From Argopecten irradians (Eukaryota > Mollusca > Bivalvia > Pectinida > Pectinidae), in contig NC_091135.1 of assembly GCF_041381155.1 (NCBI RefSeq), positions 60,858,567-60,922,566 of the forward strand: a stretch of 64,000 nt of DNA. Direction: 5' to 3'. The position numbers were made by a program, and so were the translations under genes. The notes under the pieces were generated by a model. It searched no databases and was not told the origin of the DNA. It was given only the letters and a program-made list of their open reading frames with translations. Shown piece after piece: positions 39,201 through 48,739 of the stretch (position 1 is its first letter; each line of letters begins with the position of its first letter).

Positions 39201-40595
39201 TATTGAACATACATGTATCAATAATTGCACTCCTTTATTATCCTTTTGCAGTACTTCAGTAGTTGTATATGTATACTTAATTTACTAGTACATTAAAATC
39301 GTCCTTACATTTGTGATATCCATTCATACCATATCTACTACTACTACGACAATATGCCAGGGTGTTGCACGTGTGAATTTTTCAATAGTGGGTCTACTGA
39401 TATCATACTGAAGCATATGGAACACCAAAAAGCACATATCGCGCTCACATTATACTGACAACGGGTAAACCAGTCGTTCCACTTCTTTTATTCTGAACGC
39501 TTATCAGGAACTGAAACTACCACTTTCATAGACTATAGTGAATGCCGGCCAGGGGACAGAACTCACAGTCTTCACCACAAAGACGAGCATTCAAAATGCC
39601 AAAAGTGAGGCGTTACCAAGGGAACAAGAAACTAAGTTCTGAACCAGAGAAAAGATAATATCTCAAATTTAGTTGACTGATACAGGCATCAAAATTAAAC
39701 TAAAGCGCCGAGTTTGTTAAAGGGACAATTCAGTCTAAGAGTACATTAAAATTTGTACATATATCGGAAAAAATCCAGTTCCAATATAAATTAGATCAGT
39801 TGGTTCTACTGTGATATGCCAGAAAAGCCCATGGTGGTGAAATGCGTGTGAAATGTTCAAACTCGCTCGCTGTCCGCCATTACACATTGTGGTCGAACAT
39901 CTTGTATGCCGAACCCTGTCCCTTGCTCGTAGAGTAATGCAACTTTCGTCTAGAACTGCTCAAATCGCTCTGACAGTAGTGTGTTTACCTTATTAGACGA
40001 ATTATCTTGCCTCAAAATCATTTTATCACCTCCTCAGTGGTTATGTAGTTAATTTGTTTAACGTGCGTGACTTTGGCTCGGGTATGAGTACATCGTACAT
40101 TTGTACCTGCTGAATCGTATTGATCAATGATTTGTATTTACGACGGTATCAATTAAAATACTAAACACTGACGTGGAATTTGTCTATATTTTATGTTATG
40201 TGTTTCATAAGAAATGTAGAACAATACATTTATGCCATAGTTTGCTTCTTGATTATGTAAAAGAATTAACTTGAGCGAATTGTCTCTTTAAGATATATAG
40301 ATTCTCGACCTGACAATATTAACCTCACCAAAATTTGATTGCATTAAACAATACTGACAGTTCAAAAACTGGACACATTTAGTACAAATTCTTGGTTTAA
40401 TGTCTGTGTTTATAATAACAACGATTGTCGGACTACAATTGAGTATTTTATCTTTTAGGTAGAGAAATGGTATCTTTCCGAAACCTAAAGGAACTCCTGA
40501 TGTTGTCTCCAAAGACTCAGTGGATAGCACGCTTGGTTCCACGATTCATCTACATCCCCAAGTTGATATTCGCTCTGTTGGGAAATAAATTTTAA
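21110..40595 (+). CDS. DHRS1: DHRS1-like short-chain dehydrogenase/reductase, copy A (9 exons)
   Basis: Predicted NAD(P)H-dependent short-chain dehydrogenase/reductase of the DHRS1 type, about 325 residues (human DHRS1: 313). Exons: 21110-21230, 23688-23752, 35076-35219, 35825-35904, 36356-36488, 37649-37780, 38788-38869, 39037-39117, 40459-40595. All junctions are GT-AG and keep the frame. Seen: cofactor loop VTGATRGIGKG, the NNAY motif, ISSIGG with the catalytic serine, YGIGK (catalytic Tyr and Lys), WPGPVRTE, and a hydrophobic C-terminus ending GNKF, like TSKF of human DHRS1. Physiological substrate unknown. Where copy B has ATG, copy A has ATT, and no in-frame ATG follows the upstream stop at 21,056. 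It needs an upstream first exon or a non-AUG start, or it is inactive. Intron 2 is 11.3 kb of mostly minisatellite. Confidence 0.85.
21565..21710. repeat. Palindrome in intron 1, ~60-bp arms
   Basis: ATTGATGTCACTATTTTTTA and the following bases are inverted at the right edge. The centre holds GAATCCGCGTAGCGGATTC. Probably a foldback element. Confidence 0.8.
22068..23142. mobile_element. hAT-like non-autonomous element in intron 1
   Basis: The ends CAGTGGCGTAGGAA and TTCCTACGCCCCTG are typical of hAT termini. A second left-type end (CAGTGGCGTAGC) lies at 22,248, so the element is compound or partly duplicated. AAAGA flanks both ends, shorter than the 8 bp expected for hAT. Inside, about three direct repeats of ~115 bp (22,380-22,690) carry GCCGAAGGCGCGAGATTT and CCCCGGGAAAAAA. 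Confidence 0.65.
23270..23410 (+). mobile_element. Fragment of the ATCCTCGATATTCC MITE family
   Basis: Starts CATCTTCGATACTTCAGG and reaches CTATCTCATAGTAAAACTG, matching the left half of the element at 20,430. The right half has decayed. Confidence 0.6.
23563..23634 (-). repeat. tRNA-derived SINE fragment
   Basis: Minus strand: TTGCTCAGTCGGTAGAGC (A-box-like), a perfect 5-bp stem CGGAC/GTCCG with a 6-base loop, and GGTCGAGCC (degenerate B-box). The loop length and lack of an acceptor stem argue against a functional tRNA. Confidence 0.5.
23688..23752 (+). CDS. DHRS1: DHRS1-like A exon 2
   Basis: Encodes RTLVVTKDSIVGGSLTDTARE after a phase-1 acceptor (TTTATAG|GT). It ends GAG|GTAAGT, a near-consensus donor. 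The last ~25 bases (SLTDTARE) and the donor are the seed of the following 71-bp array. Confidence 0.85.
23753..31192 (+). repeat. 71-bp minisatellite carrying the exon 2 end and its 5' splice site
   Basis: About 88 units (array length less the insertion, divided by 71). Each unit starts GTAAGTTTGTACGCCTTCC and ends CTTACGGATACAGCTAGAGAG, that is, the last ~25 bases of exon 2. Every junction therefore recreates GAG|GTAAGT. The left block (to 25,241) mostly reads CCGTGTTGTG and includes ~64-bp units lacking GGGAGTG. The right block (from 26,427) mostly reads CCGTATTGTG with ACGAGTCACTTATAG variants. The period is not a multiple of three, so use of a downstream donor would usually shift the frame. 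Confidence 0.95.
25242..26423. mobile_element. 1.2-kb TIR element inserted in the 71-bp array
   Basis: The ends TGCTAGGTTTACAC and CCGGGAACATA...GTAAACCTAGCA are inverted repeats of about 25 bp. TTA is duplicated on each side (25,239-25,241 and 26,424-26,426), restoring the array unit when the element is ignored. A 3-bp TTA target site would fit PIF/Harbinger-type elements, but no transposase is present. The interior is rich in short ACGG/ACGTT motifs on alternating strands. Confidence 0.8.
31228..32669. repeat. 24-bp minisatellite, ~60 units
   Basis: Unit GGGATTCTGATGTATAGTAG plus GGAC (or GAAC), highly uniform. As 24 is a multiple of three and several frames contain no stop, long periodic open frames exist on both strands (units MYSRDGIL, YYTSESRP, PTIHQNPV). 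These are not genes. Confidence 0.95.
32845..33153. mobile_element. MITE, ATCCTCGATATTCC family (second copy)
   Basis: Starts CATCATCGATATTCCTGGGG and shares the interior with the element at 20,430 (AAGCTAGGCGTCGCT, TTGTGATTGGTCA). The right terminal repeat is shortened. Confidence 0.7.
33154..34295. other. Unidentified intronic stretch, partly coding-like in composition
   Basis: Between the MITE and the acceptor array. From about 33,380 to 34,200 base composition is less AT-rich than its surroundings and several frames stay open for 60-90 codons, but no family motif is recognised. It may be a decayed insert of unknown origin. Confidence 0.35.
34296..35075 (+). repeat. ~61-bp minisatellite carrying the exon 3 acceptor (copy A)
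   Basis: About 13 units. Each runs from GTAGAGGAGAGGGGAGGTAA through CCTGTACAATGTGACC (the first 43 bases of exon 3) to a TA run and TTACAG. Each unit therefore holds a copy of the intron 2 acceptor and the exon 3 start. The last unit leads into the real exon 3 at 35,076. Confidence 0.95.
35076..35219 (+). CDS. DHRS1: DHRS1-like A exon 3
   Basis: 48 codons, phase 0 at both ends: VEERGGKCIPVQCD (aligned with human GGQCVPVVCD), then HTKDEEIQQLF and the LVNNAYSAVK motif. Donor AAG|GTATGT. About 97% identical to copy B exon 3 by eye. Confidence 0.92.
35825..35904 (+). CDS. DHRS1: DHRS1-like A exon 4
   Basis: Encodes AIFDNVDVPFWEFPMDMWDT and VNNVGLR, matching human FWETPASMWDDINNVGLR. Acceptor TTTTGCAG, donor AG|GTAAAT, phase 2. 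Only about 80% identical to copy B. Confidence 0.92.
36356..36488 (+). CDS. DHRS1: DHRS1-like A exon 5 (catalytic Ser, Tyr, Lys)
   Basis: Encodes NHYLCTIQAAKMMVPRKRG, LIVNISSIGG (catalytic Ser) and YGIGKEA (catalytic Tyr and Lys). Acceptor TTTCAG, donor GCG|GTGAGT. About 70% identical to copy B, the least conserved coding block apart from the end of exon 6. Confidence 0.92.
36721..36770. repeat. T-run followed by G20 homopolymer
   Basis: T-rich 36,721-36,750 followed by 20 consecutive G (36,751-36,770) in intron 5. Length is likely unreliable or variable. Confidence 0.8.
37238..37572. repeat. Palindromic AT microsatellite
   Basis: Irregular repeats of ATAAGATATCTTAT, each its own reverse complement, within intron 5. 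Likely to form cruciforms or be hard to assemble. Confidence 0.85.
37649..37780 (+). CDS. DHRS1: DHRS1-like A exon 6
   Basis: CDRMAADCAIELKKHNVAMV then SLWPGPVRTE (matching human SLWPGIVQTE) and a diverged end IQFFINESSANNV. The first ~75 bases differ from copy B at one site and the rest hardly aligns. Confidence 0.92.
37866..38287 (+). mobile_element. Helentron-like non-autonomous element in intron 6
   Basis: 5' end AGCTCGCCTA with a hairpin (CCTATTC/GAATAGG). The inverse TAGGCGAGCT lies at 38,253-38,262, followed by a 3' hairpin GCTGTT-CTCC-AACAGC and a terminal TCTTGTT. The core has 1.6 copies of a 166-bp tandem repeat. This matches Helentron-associated (HINE/pearl-type) elements known from bivalves and flies. 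Confidence 0.7.
38788..38869 (+). CDS. DHRS1: DHRS1-like A exon 7
   Basis: GNVNVRGMFEVGESIEYAGK and AVSYLAS, aligned with human FSSAETTELSGKCVVALAT. Acceptor TTCTTCAG, donor G|GTAATT, phase 1. Confidence 0.88.
39037..39117 (+). CDS. DHRS1: DHRS1-like A exon 8
   Basis: DPNIMKKTGKILITAELGSE then YGFVDING, aligned with human DPNILSLSGKVLPSCDLARRYG...DVDG. Acceptor TTCACCAG, donor G|GTATGT, phase 1. Confidence 0.9.
39717..40291 (+). mobile_element. TTAA-bounded MITE, family 1 (copy 2), intron 8
   Basis: TTAA + AGGGACAATTC at the left, GAATTGTCTCT + TTAA at the right. Collinear with 52,551-53,127. Confidence 0.8.
40459..40595 (+). CDS. DHRS1: DHRS1-like A exon 9 and stop
   Basis: Encodes REMVSFRNLKELLMLSPK, a hydrophobic stretch and FIYIPKLIFALLGNKF before TAA (40,593). 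This matches the human C-terminus (FLRVPKWIIALYTSKF), likely an amphipathic or membrane-associated tail. Confidence 0.9.
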
Positions 40596-40661
40596 ATCGT
40601 TCAACATTTTGTCTACAAAACAGCTACTGAACTGTGTGTGATGTATGTACCGCAAACTCGG

Positions 40662-41017
40662 TTAATGATGCTCCTGCGCCGATAGAGCATAAATGATATT
40701 CATCATTTGAACAATAATTGGTGTTTAATCGTGTATATATATATGCCTAATTAACACAAAAAAATAACATAAAATAATTCATTTCGCCTTTGGTGCATGC
40801 GCAATCATTACTTCATTCCATATAGGATATAGTGCTTCCGGATGCAATTAATTATTTTTCATATTTTTAACTTGAATTAAAATGAGAAGCTCATACTTTT
40901 TAACGGTGGTAATGGTATAAAGTAAGTAACTTTTGTAACTGAAGAAAAATACTTAATCGTCTGCTCCTGTTTTTGATAGTGAAAAAATACAATTTGTCAG
41001 CGGTGGAGCATCTTTAA
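40662..41017 (+). mobile_element. TTAA-bounded MITE, family 2 (copy 1)
   Basis: Bounded by TTAA; ends GATGCTCC and GGTGGAGCATCT. Same family as 45,595-45,947 in inverse orientation, sharing the CAGGAGCAGACGA and TTTACACCATTACCACC-type interior. Confidence 0.75.
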
Positions 41018-42367
41018 AGGGAACAAGGAAATCATAAGAAGAGTGAATGTTAAGTTTATTTCAAATGAAAGGTTGATATTAGTCAAGAAACAATATGTCG
41101 GTTATTCAATCTGTTGCTGATTACCGTAAAAGGTAATTTCCTTGGATAAAACTTCCAATCTGATTTCCGTTTTATTCCCCCTTCTGGCTTCTCACTAAGT
41201 AATATAATTATTTACAACGTAACAGTATATACAAGATGAAGCGAAAATATTTTACTGTCTATGTCTAATGAGGTAAAATATAACCTGCATAGTAAGTTGC
41301 ACGCCAACTACATTCAGTTTGATCTATTGATCAAGTGTATTATATTGAACATTTTATTTAACAAGTTTGCATGAACCGAGATGACTGTCTGTTGTTTGTC
41401 ATAGAGAAATATATTGGGGTATCAACGTCGAGATATGAATAAGAGTGCATTATTAAAACTCATCTGAATTCTAGTTGATACCTCTTCATTGATACTGCAC
41501 GATCGATATTGTTACAATATCATCTGAAAATGAAAACACAATAATTGCTGATTATCTCATACCCACATCACACAATCACGAATAATTCCTTATTTCAAAC
41601 CCAAAATATGAAAATCCCCACACAAAGATCAACAGAATATCATCCTTTATTGCCTAAAAATAAAATAAACCCATAGAATGCACTAGGGGATTTCTTCCTT
41701 TTCATATTAAACTTCAACATTACAAAGATGTCCATATTTAGACAAAAGTGTGAAAAGTGTCTAAACTTGTTTTGAAAACTTTTAGTTTTACAGATATTTT
41801 GAAATGTTCTAATGTCAGGTCTCTAGGGCTCAAGTGTTCAAGTACATTAAGTTTGTCTAGAGAAAAGATAAGTCCCATGACAACAGATGCCACTTTGTGA
41901 TATTGGCTCATAAAATCACTGTAATTCCATTTTAGGCCAATATCACCGATACTATTAAATATTTCTGTCTAATTACAAAAATATACCTTAATTACATAAA
42001 ATTGATGAATATACTGTATGATCAATAATTTCGTCACATGTCGTACATTTAAAAAGAGGTAAAGCTAGGTGAAAAAAGGATTGGACCAAGGTTTTCAAAA
42101 CTGGATTAACCATGTCAAATAAACGATTTCCAAATCACATTGAAACAATTTCTGGTAAAATTATTTGTTTGAGTTCTTAACATATATAGGGAAATCACTT
42201 TGATATTTGAGTGATTAAGGTGACCGTGTCTGGAACACCTAGGTCCGAGTATCTCTTTTTGACCTGTCGCATCGTTAGACAACCTCATTCACATACCCAT
42301 TTTAGTTGTAAGTTGTAAATTAACATATGAAAATCGCACCAAAAGACGTATAATCACAATTTCTTGT

Positions 42368-42373
42368 TTTATT
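42368..42373 (-). terminator. Polyadenylation signal of HSP70 left copy
   Basis: AATAAA on the minus strand, about 210 bases after the stop codon. It is conserved at the same place in the right copy. Confidence 0.6.
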
Positions 42374-42582
42374 AGTAACAAAATTGAATATAACAAAAAA
42401 TAAACAGTTTGAACATCTGTCTAGTAACAATAATATAGTATCAATGAACAAACAAAACAATTTTTACTAAAAGTCCAAATTAATATACAAAGCGATTTAA
42501 ACAGATTATCTCAATCAGACATCACTATTAAACGAATCAATATATAAAGTATACCAAGTCTATATAAACAATGTCCGACATC

Positions 42583-44526
42583 TTAGTACACCTCCTCCAC
42601 TGTCGGGCCTGTACTTGTTCCGTCTCGTGTTTCCTGACCACAGTTCCCATTGGGTGACCCTCTACAATTACCCTGTGGGGAATCTCCGTGAAGTTTGGTC
42701 ATAATTGGTGAACACAGTTTCTGAAATTCCTTCAGTTTATATTCATATTCCTCAGCATCAGCCATTGTGTTACTGTCCAACCACCTGAGATTTTCCTCAC
42801 ATCCACTAGTGACAGCTGATTTTTCCTCTGACGAAATTCGGTCTCCAACATTTTCAATTCCTTGTTTCACACTGAAAATATAGTTCTCTAGCTTGTTCCT
42901 GGCAGAAACTCTTTTCCTCTGTTTCTCGTCCTCGTCTTTGTACTTTTCTGCGTCAGCCACCATTTTGTCAATATCCTCTTTACTCAGGCGTCCCTTGTCG
43001 TTAGTGATGGTGATTTTGTTAGATTTCCCTGTACTTTTATCTTCAGCCGACACATTCAGGATACCATTAGCATCAATATCAAATTGGACCTCGATCTGCG
43101 GAACACCTCGAGGTGCGGGAGGGATACCGTTAAGTTCAAACCTCCCCAGTTGGTTGTTGTCCTTGGTCATAACTCGTTCTCCTTCGAATACTTGGATACT
43201 CACACCCGGCTGGTTATCTGAATATGTCGTAAAAGTCTGAGATGTTTTGGTGGGAATTCTAGTATTCCGTTCAATCAGTTTGGTCATCACACCACCAGCT
43301 GTTTCTATTCCGAGGGAAAGAGGAGCCACATCCACGAGAAGGACGTCCTTTATGACGTCACTACTGTCACCATTGAGGACAGCAGCCTGAACGGCAGCCC
43401 CGTACGCTACAGCTTCGTCAGGATTGATGGACTTGTTCAACTGTTTTCCGTTCATAAAATCTTCCAACATTTTCTGGATCTTTGGTATACGTGTAGATCC
43501 GCCAACCAAAACGATTTCGTGTATTTTGGATTTATCCATTTTAGCATCGCGAAGTGCTTTCTCCACAGGTTCTAGTGTTGAACGGAAAAGGTCGGCACAT
43601 AAATCCTCAAACCTGGCTCTGGTTAGCTTACTGTAAAAGTCTATCCCCTCATAAAGGGAATCAATTTCTACGTTTGCTTCACTGCTGCTAGAAAGTGTCC
43701 GTTTTGCACGCTCACACGCGGTCCGAAGTCTTCTCAATGCTCTGTTGTTCTTGCTCAAGTCTTTACCATATTTCCGTTTGAACTCCTGAACAAAATGGTT
43801 AACTATTCTGTTGTCAAAGTCTTCACCCCCCAAATGGGTGTCACCGGCAGTAGATCTCACCTCGAAAATTGACCCCTCGTCAATTGTCAAAATGGACACA
43901 TCAAATGTGCCTCCGCCAAGATCAAAGATGAGAACATTTTTCTCGCCTTTCATGTTCTTGTCTAATCCGTAAGCCAGAGCAGCAGCAGTGGGTTCGTTGA
44001 CGATTCTGAGAACATTCAGTCCAGCAATCATCCCGGCATCCTTTGTCGCCTGTCTCTGAGAGTCATTGAAATAAGCTGGCACAGTGATCACAGCATCATT
44101 GACCTTTTGACCCAGGAAGGCTTCAGCGGTCTCCTTCATCTTAGTAAGTACCATGGAGCTGATCTCCTCTGGGGTGAACTGTTTGGTGGTTCCATTACAG
44201 TCTGCCTGAATCTTTGGCTTTCCTGCGTTGTTGACGACCTTAAACGGCCAATGTTTCATGTCCGATTGCACATTCTGGTCATCATATTTACGTCCAATTA
44301 ATCGCTTTGCATCAAAAATGGTATTTTGTGGGTTCATGGCTACCTGACCCTTGGCAGCGTCTCCGATCAGTCTCTCTGTGTCAGTAAAGGCCACATAACT
44401 AGGCGTGGTCCTGTTACCCTGGTCGTTGGCGATAATCTCCACTTTTCCGTGCTGGAATACCCCGACACATGAATATGTCGTACCCAGATCAATTCCAATA
44501 GCTGGAGCTTTACGTGAGCTGGCCAT
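42583..44526 (-). CDS. hsp70: Heat shock protein 70, cytosolic type, left copy
   Basis: Intronless 647-residue HSP70, an ATP-dependent chaperone of the cytosol and nucleus. All three family signatures are present: IDLGTTYS near residue 12, [14 protein letters not shown] near 200 and [13 protein letters not shown] near 340. The substrate-binding domain and helical lid follow. The start is the ATG in GACATGGCC ([11 protein letters not shown]); the frame is open a few codons further upstream but without ATG. The protein ends TVEEVY instead of EEVD, the motif that binds TPR co-chaperones such as Hop and CHIP; GAC to TAC would explain it. Head-to-head with a twin gene 2.05 kb away. Absence of introns and heat-shock elements upstream indicate an inducible gene. 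Confidence 0.97.
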   Translation of the reverse strand: MASSRKAPAIGIDLGTTYSCVGVFQHGKVEIIANDQGNRTTPSYVAFTDTERLIGDAAKGQVAMNPQNTIFDAKRLIGRKYDDQNVQSDMKHWPFKVVNNAGKPKIQADCNGTTKQFTPEEISSMVLTKMKETAEAFLGQKVNDAVITVPAYFNDSQRQATKDAGMIAGLNVLRIVNEPTAAALAYGLDKNMKGEKNVLIFDLGGGTFDVSILTIDEGSIFEVRSTAGDTHLGGEDFDNRIVNHFVQEFKRKYGKDLSKNNRALRRLRTACERAKRTLSSSSEANVEIDSLYEGIDFYSKLTRARFEDLCADLFRSTLEPVEKALRDAKMDKSKIHEIVLVGGSTRIPKIQKMLEDFMNGKQLNKSINPDEAVAYGAAVQAAVLNGDSSDVIKDVLLVDVAPLSLGIETAGGVMTKLIERNTRIPTKTSQTFTTYSDNQPGVSIQVFEGERVMTKDNNQLGRFELNGIPPAPRGVPQIEVQFDIDANGILNVSAEDKSTGKSNKITITNDKGRLSKEDIDKMVADAEKYKDEDEKQRKRVSARNKLENYIFSVKQGIENVGDRISSEEKSAVTSGCEENLRWLDSNTMADAEEYEYKLKEFQKLCSPIMTKLHGDSPQGNCRGSPNGNCGQETRDGTSTGPTVEEVY

Positions 44527-44694
44527 GTCCGTCTCTTCAAGTGTCAAACCGAAAGTAGATTACGTATATAGCGTTTAATATGTTCCTCGCTGAGCGTTGT
44601 GTAGTATACACAGACGTATACTCTCCTCTCTCTGCTCCTTCAGTATAGGACTGAGTAGTTTTCTGGTTCTGACCACTAGTAACAAACATCGTGG

Positions 44695-44818
44695 TTATAT
44701 ACTGTTTGATTATGTCTTCCTGAACAGTCCAGAGCGTCTAGAACGTACTGGTACTTCGGGAATCATCTAGTACATCTAGAATGTTCTATTGCAAGGATGA
44801 GTCTAGAGATTTCCCGAA
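44695..44818 (-). promoter_or_regulatory. HSP70 left promoter: TATA box and heat-shock elements
   Basis: TATATAA on the minus strand (44,695-44,701) about 170 bases upstream of the ATG. Further upstream are four paired heat-shock half-sites: TTCCTGAA (44,717), TTCGGGAA (44,755), GAATGTTC (44,779) and TTCCCGAA (44,811), the NGAANNTTCN pattern bound by HSF. Confidence 0.85.
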
Positions 44819-45594
44819 TAAATGTATGTCAACAATGTGGGAGGCGCATTAAGGGTGTTTTGAGTCCATCGATATGATAGTGTACATACTGTACCTCTTA
44901 GGCAATATCTTATGCTTTTCTATTCCATTGGTAATATCTTTTGATAGATGTGCCACGTTTTATCAAACGATTTCTAGATAATCTAGATAAAATGTTTTAC
45001 GGAAGTAAATGTTTAGTTAGTAACATGTGTATAACATACATGTAGTGATACGTACATTTGTATATATAGCTACATGTATATAGAGTTGTGTATATAGGCT
45101 ATAGGTGGTTGGCATTGGATATTTATTTAGTTAATATATAATTAATATAATTTACCCCTACTCTAAGCATTCTTCATGTTCTTCCAGCTGGTACCTTTGA
45201 TGTTCCAAAATGGCTGTAAGAATGATAAGGCTGTTTTCAGACAATTTGAAAGGAACAAAAAAAAAAAAATAAATAAATAACGTGATAATTTGATTTGGTC
45301 CTAAGAGAAATTGTTGTATGCCGTGCATGAAATTGCCTAATAGATCATCTTTGTTAATGACAATGTACCCTTTTCAGACAGATACTGATGGTTTCAAATT
45401 TATAATTCCTTCAGGGCTCGAATATTTGTAACCATAAAAGGACATGTTTTGTGGTTCCCACCTAAGACCAAAGATTATAATTTTAAATTTAGATGTATAC
45501 AGGTATGTTTTGATTTGGTAACAAACCACAATTTTTTAATTTCAATATAATGGTGGTTTTTTTGTTTTTTTTTGTTACGGATTATTAAAGATGC

Positions 45595-45947
45595 TCCACC
45601 GCTGACAAATGGTATTTTTTCACTATCAAAAACAGGAGCAGACGATTTAGTATTTTTCTTCAGTTACAAAAGTTACTTACTTTACACCATTACCACCATT
45701 GAAAAATTTGAGCTTCTTATTTCACTTTAAGTTAAAAATATTAAAAAGAATTAATTGCATCCCGAAACAATTCCGTGCCACTTTCTCCTATATCATGTAA
45801 GTACCGATTGCGCATGCACCAAAGGCAAAACAAAATATTTCATATTGTATTTTGTGTTAATTAGACATACATATACCCGATTAAACACCAATTATTGTTA
45901 AAATGATGAATATTATTTATGGTCTGTCGGCGGTGGAGCATCTTTAA
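45595..45947 (-). mobile_element. TTAA-bounded MITE, family 2 (copy 2), palindrome spacer
   Basis: TTAA + AGATGCTCCACCGC at the left and GGTGGAGCATCT + TTAA at the right. Inverse copy of 40,662-41,017. Confidence 0.8.
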
Positions 45948-46015
45948 CATTTGATCTAACAAGCTCGCTCTTGACGAGATCCTGCATAGTACAAGAAAAA
46001 TAGTGCAAATGTTAT

Positions 46016-46098
46016 ATTAGTCCGCTAAACCTGCCTATGTTATTAGGCTTTTAAAAAAATGCCTAATATATATATATATATATATTAATTAGGCAAAA
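46016..46098 (+). mobile_element. Partial TAGTCCGCTAAACC foldback MITE
   Basis: Starts TAGTCCGCTAAACCTGCC, then TTATTAGGC and an inner TA-rich hairpin, as in 10,411-10,562. The right outer arm is missing. Confidence 0.6.
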
Positions 46099-46287
46099 AA
46101 ACCCATTTACTTACGTAAAATATTTTATCTAGAAAATCGATTAATAAAAAAAGGTGTACATATATTAAAAGATATTACCAATGCGATGGAAAAATAACCT
46201 AGGAGGTACATTAGTCTATCATGTATACTGATAGGTGTCATTTGTGATTTTCGATAATACGGCTCCCACATTGTTGACATACATTTA

Positions 46288-46411
46288 TTCGGGAAATCTC
46301 TAGACTCATCCTTGCAATAGAACATTCTAGATGTACTAGATGATTCCCGAAGTACCAGTACGTTCTAGACGCTCTGGACTGTTCAGGAAGACATAATCAA
46401 ACAGTATATAA
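46288..46411 (+). promoter_or_regulatory. HSP70 right promoter: heat-shock elements and TATA box
   Basis: TTCGGGAA (46,288), GAACATTC (46,320), TTCCCGAA (46,344) and TTCAGGAA (46,382) precede TATATAA (46,405-46,411). Identical in order and spacing to the left copy. Confidence 0.85.
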
Positions 46412-46579
46412 CCACGATGTTTGTTACTAGTGGTCAGAACCAGAAAACTACTCAGTCCTATACTGAAGGAGCAGAGAGAGGAGAGTATACGTCTGTGTAT
46501 ACTACACAACGCTCAGCGAGGAACATATTAAACGCTATATACGTAATCTACTTTCGGTTTGACACTTGAAGAGACGGAC

Positions 46580-48523
46580 ATGGCCAGCTCACGTAAAGCT
46601 CCAGCTATTGGAATTGATCTGGGTACGACATATTCATGTGTCGGGGTATTCCAGCACGGAAAAGTGGAGATTATCGCCAACGACCAGGGTAACAGGACCA
46701 CGCCTAGTTATGTGGCCTTTACTGACACAGAGAGACTGATCGGAGACGCTGCCAAGGGTCAGGTAGCCATGAACCCACAAAATACCATTTTTGATGCAAA
46801 GCGATTAATTGGACGTAAATATGATGACCAGAATGTGCAATCGGACATGAAACATTGGCCGTTTAAGGTCGTCAACAACGCAGGAAAGCCAAAGATTCAG
46901 GCAGACTGTAATGGAACCACCAAACAGTTCACCCCAGAGGAGATCAGCTCCATGGTACTTACTAAGATGAAGGAGACCGCTGAAGCCTTCCTGGGTCAAA
47001 AGGTCAATGATGCTGTGATCACTGTGCCAGCTTATTTCAATGACTCTCAGAGACAGGCGACAAAGGATGCCGGGATGATTGCTGGACTGAATGTTCTCAG
47101 AATCGTCAACGAACCCACTGCTGCTGCTCTGGCTTACGGATTAGACAAGAACATGAAAGGCGAGAAAAATGTTCTCATCTTTGATCTTGGCGGAGGCACA
47201 TTTGATGTGTCCATTTTGACAATTGACGAGGGGTCAATTTTCGAGGTGAGATCTACTGCCGGTGACACCCATTTGGGGGGTGAAGACTTTGACAACAGAA
47301 TAGTTAACCATTTTGTTCAGGAGTTCAAACGGAAATATGGTAAAGACTTGAGCAAGAACAACAGAGCATTGAGAAGACTTCGGACCGCGTGTGAGCGTGC
47401 AAAACGGACACTTTCTAGCAGCAGTGAAGCAAACGTAGAAATTGATTCCCTTTATGAGGGGATAGACTTTTACAGTAAGCTAACCAGAGCCAGGTTTGAG
47501 GATTTATGTGCCGACCTTTTCCGTTCAACACTAGAACCTGTGGAGAAAGCACTTCGCGATGCTAAAATGGATAAATCCAAAATACACGAAATCGTTTTGG
47601 TTGGCGGATCTACACGTATACCAAAGATCCAGAAAATGTTGGAAGATTTTATGAACGGAAAACAGTTGAACAAGTCCATCAATCCTGACGAAGCTGTAGC
47701 GTACGGGGCTGCCGTTCAGGCTGCTGTCCTCAATGGTGACAGTAGTGACGTCATAAAGGACGTCCTTCTCGTGGATGTGGCTCCTCTTTCCCTCGGAATA
47801 GAAACAGCTGGTGGTGTGATGACCAAACTGATTGAACGGAATACTAGAATTCCCACCAAAACATCTCAGACTTTTACGACATATTCAGATAACCAGCCGG
47901 GTGTGAGTATCCAAGTATTCGAAGGAGAACGAGTTATGACCAAGGACAACAACCAACTGGGGAGGTTTGAACTTAACGGTATCCCTCCCGCACCTCGAGG
48001 TGTTCCGCAGATCGAGGTCCAATTTGATATTGATGCTAATGGTATCCTGAATGTGTCGGCTGAAGATAAAAGTACAGGGAAATCTAACAAAATCACCATC
48101 ACTAACGACAAGGGACGCCTGAGTAAAGAGGATATTGACAAAATGGTGGCTGACGCAGAAAAGTACAAAGACGAGGACGAGAAACAGAGGAAAAGAGTTT
48201 CTGCCAGGAACAAGCTAGAGAACTATATTTTCAGTGTGAAACAAGGAATTGAAAATGTTGGAGACCGAATTTCGTCAGAGGAAAAATCAGCTGTCACTAG
48301 TGGATGTGAGGAAAATCTCAGGTGGTTGGACAGTAACACAATGGCTGATGTTGAGGAATATGAATATAAACTGAAGGAATTTCAGAAACTGTGTTCACCA
48401 ATTATGACCAAACTTCACGGAGATTCCCCACAGGGTAATTGTAGAGGGTCACCCAATGGGAACTGTGGTCAGGAAACACCAGACGGAACAAGTACAGGCC
48501 CGTCAGTGGAGGAGGTGTACTAA
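46580..48523 (+). CDS. hsp70: Heat shock protein 70, cytosolic type, right copy
   Basis: 647-residue, intronless twin of the left HSP70. The two proteins differ at only three positions, all within about 45 residues of the C-terminus: Ala/Val in MADxEEYEY, Arg/Pro in QETxDGTS and Thr/Ser before VEEVY. All ATPase signatures ([28 protein letters not shown]) are intact. It also ends EEVY, so this change predates the duplication or was spread by conversion. The C-terminal tail has short Gly/Asn/Cys repeats ([12 protein letters not shown]) in place of the GGMP repeats common in metazoan cytosolic HSP70. An AATAAA follows at 48,734. Confidence 0.97.
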   Translation: MASSRKAPAIGIDLGTTYSCVGVFQHGKVEIIANDQGNRTTPSYVAFTDTERLIGDAAKGQVAMNPQNTIFDAKRLIGRKYDDQNVQSDMKHWPFKVVNNAGKPKIQADCNGTTKQFTPEEISSMVLTKMKETAEAFLGQKVNDAVITVPAYFNDSQRQATKDAGMIAGLNVLRIVNEPTAAALAYGLDKNMKGEKNVLIFDLGGGTFDVSILTIDEGSIFEVRSTAGDTHLGGEDFDNRIVNHFVQEFKRKYGKDLSKNNRALRRLRTACERAKRTLSSSSEANVEIDSLYEGIDFYSKLTRARFEDLCADLFRSTLEPVEKALRDAKMDKSKIHEIVLVGGSTRIPKIQKMLEDFMNGKQLNKSINPDEAVAYGAAVQAAVLNGDSSDVIKDVLLVDVAPLSLGIETAGGVMTKLIERNTRIPTKTSQTFTTYSDNQPGVSIQVFEGERVMTKDNNQLGRFELNGIPPAPRGVPQIEVQFDIDANGILNVSAEDKSTGKSNKITITNDKGRLSKEDIDKMVADAEKYKDEDEKQRKRVSARNKLENYIFSVKQGIENVGDRISSEEKSAVTSGCEENLRWLDSNTMADVEEYEYKLKEFQKLCSPIMTKLHGDSPQGNCRGSPNGNCGQETPDGTSTGPSVEEVY

Positions 48524-48733
48524 GATGTCGGACATTGTTTATATAGACTTGGTATACTTTATATATTGATTCGTTTAATAGTGATGTCTGATTGAGATAA
48601 TCTGTTTAAATCGCTTTGTATATTAATTTGGACTTTTAGTAAAAATTGTTTTGCTTGTTCATTGATACTATATTATTGTTACTAGACAGATGTTCAAACT
48701 GTTTATTTTTTTGTTATATTCAATTTTGTTACT

Positions 48734-48739
48734 AATAAA
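48734..48739 (+). terminator. Polyadenylation signal of HSP70 right copy
   Basis: AATAAA about 210 bases after the stop, matching the left copy. Confidence 0.6.

Larger units (their letters stand above)
41700..45011 (-). repeat. Left arm of HSP70 palindrome
   Basis: Reverse complement of 46,104-49,400. The core (about 42,500-44,843: 3' UTR, CDS, 5' UTR, promoter) is nearly identical. Outside it on both sides homology continues but with many indels and substitutions. Confidence 0.85.

Noticed and set aside
42893-44301. Antisense open frames within HSP70 (also 46,805-48,213)
   Set aside because: Shadows of the HSP70 coding strand, duplicated because the gene is duplicated.
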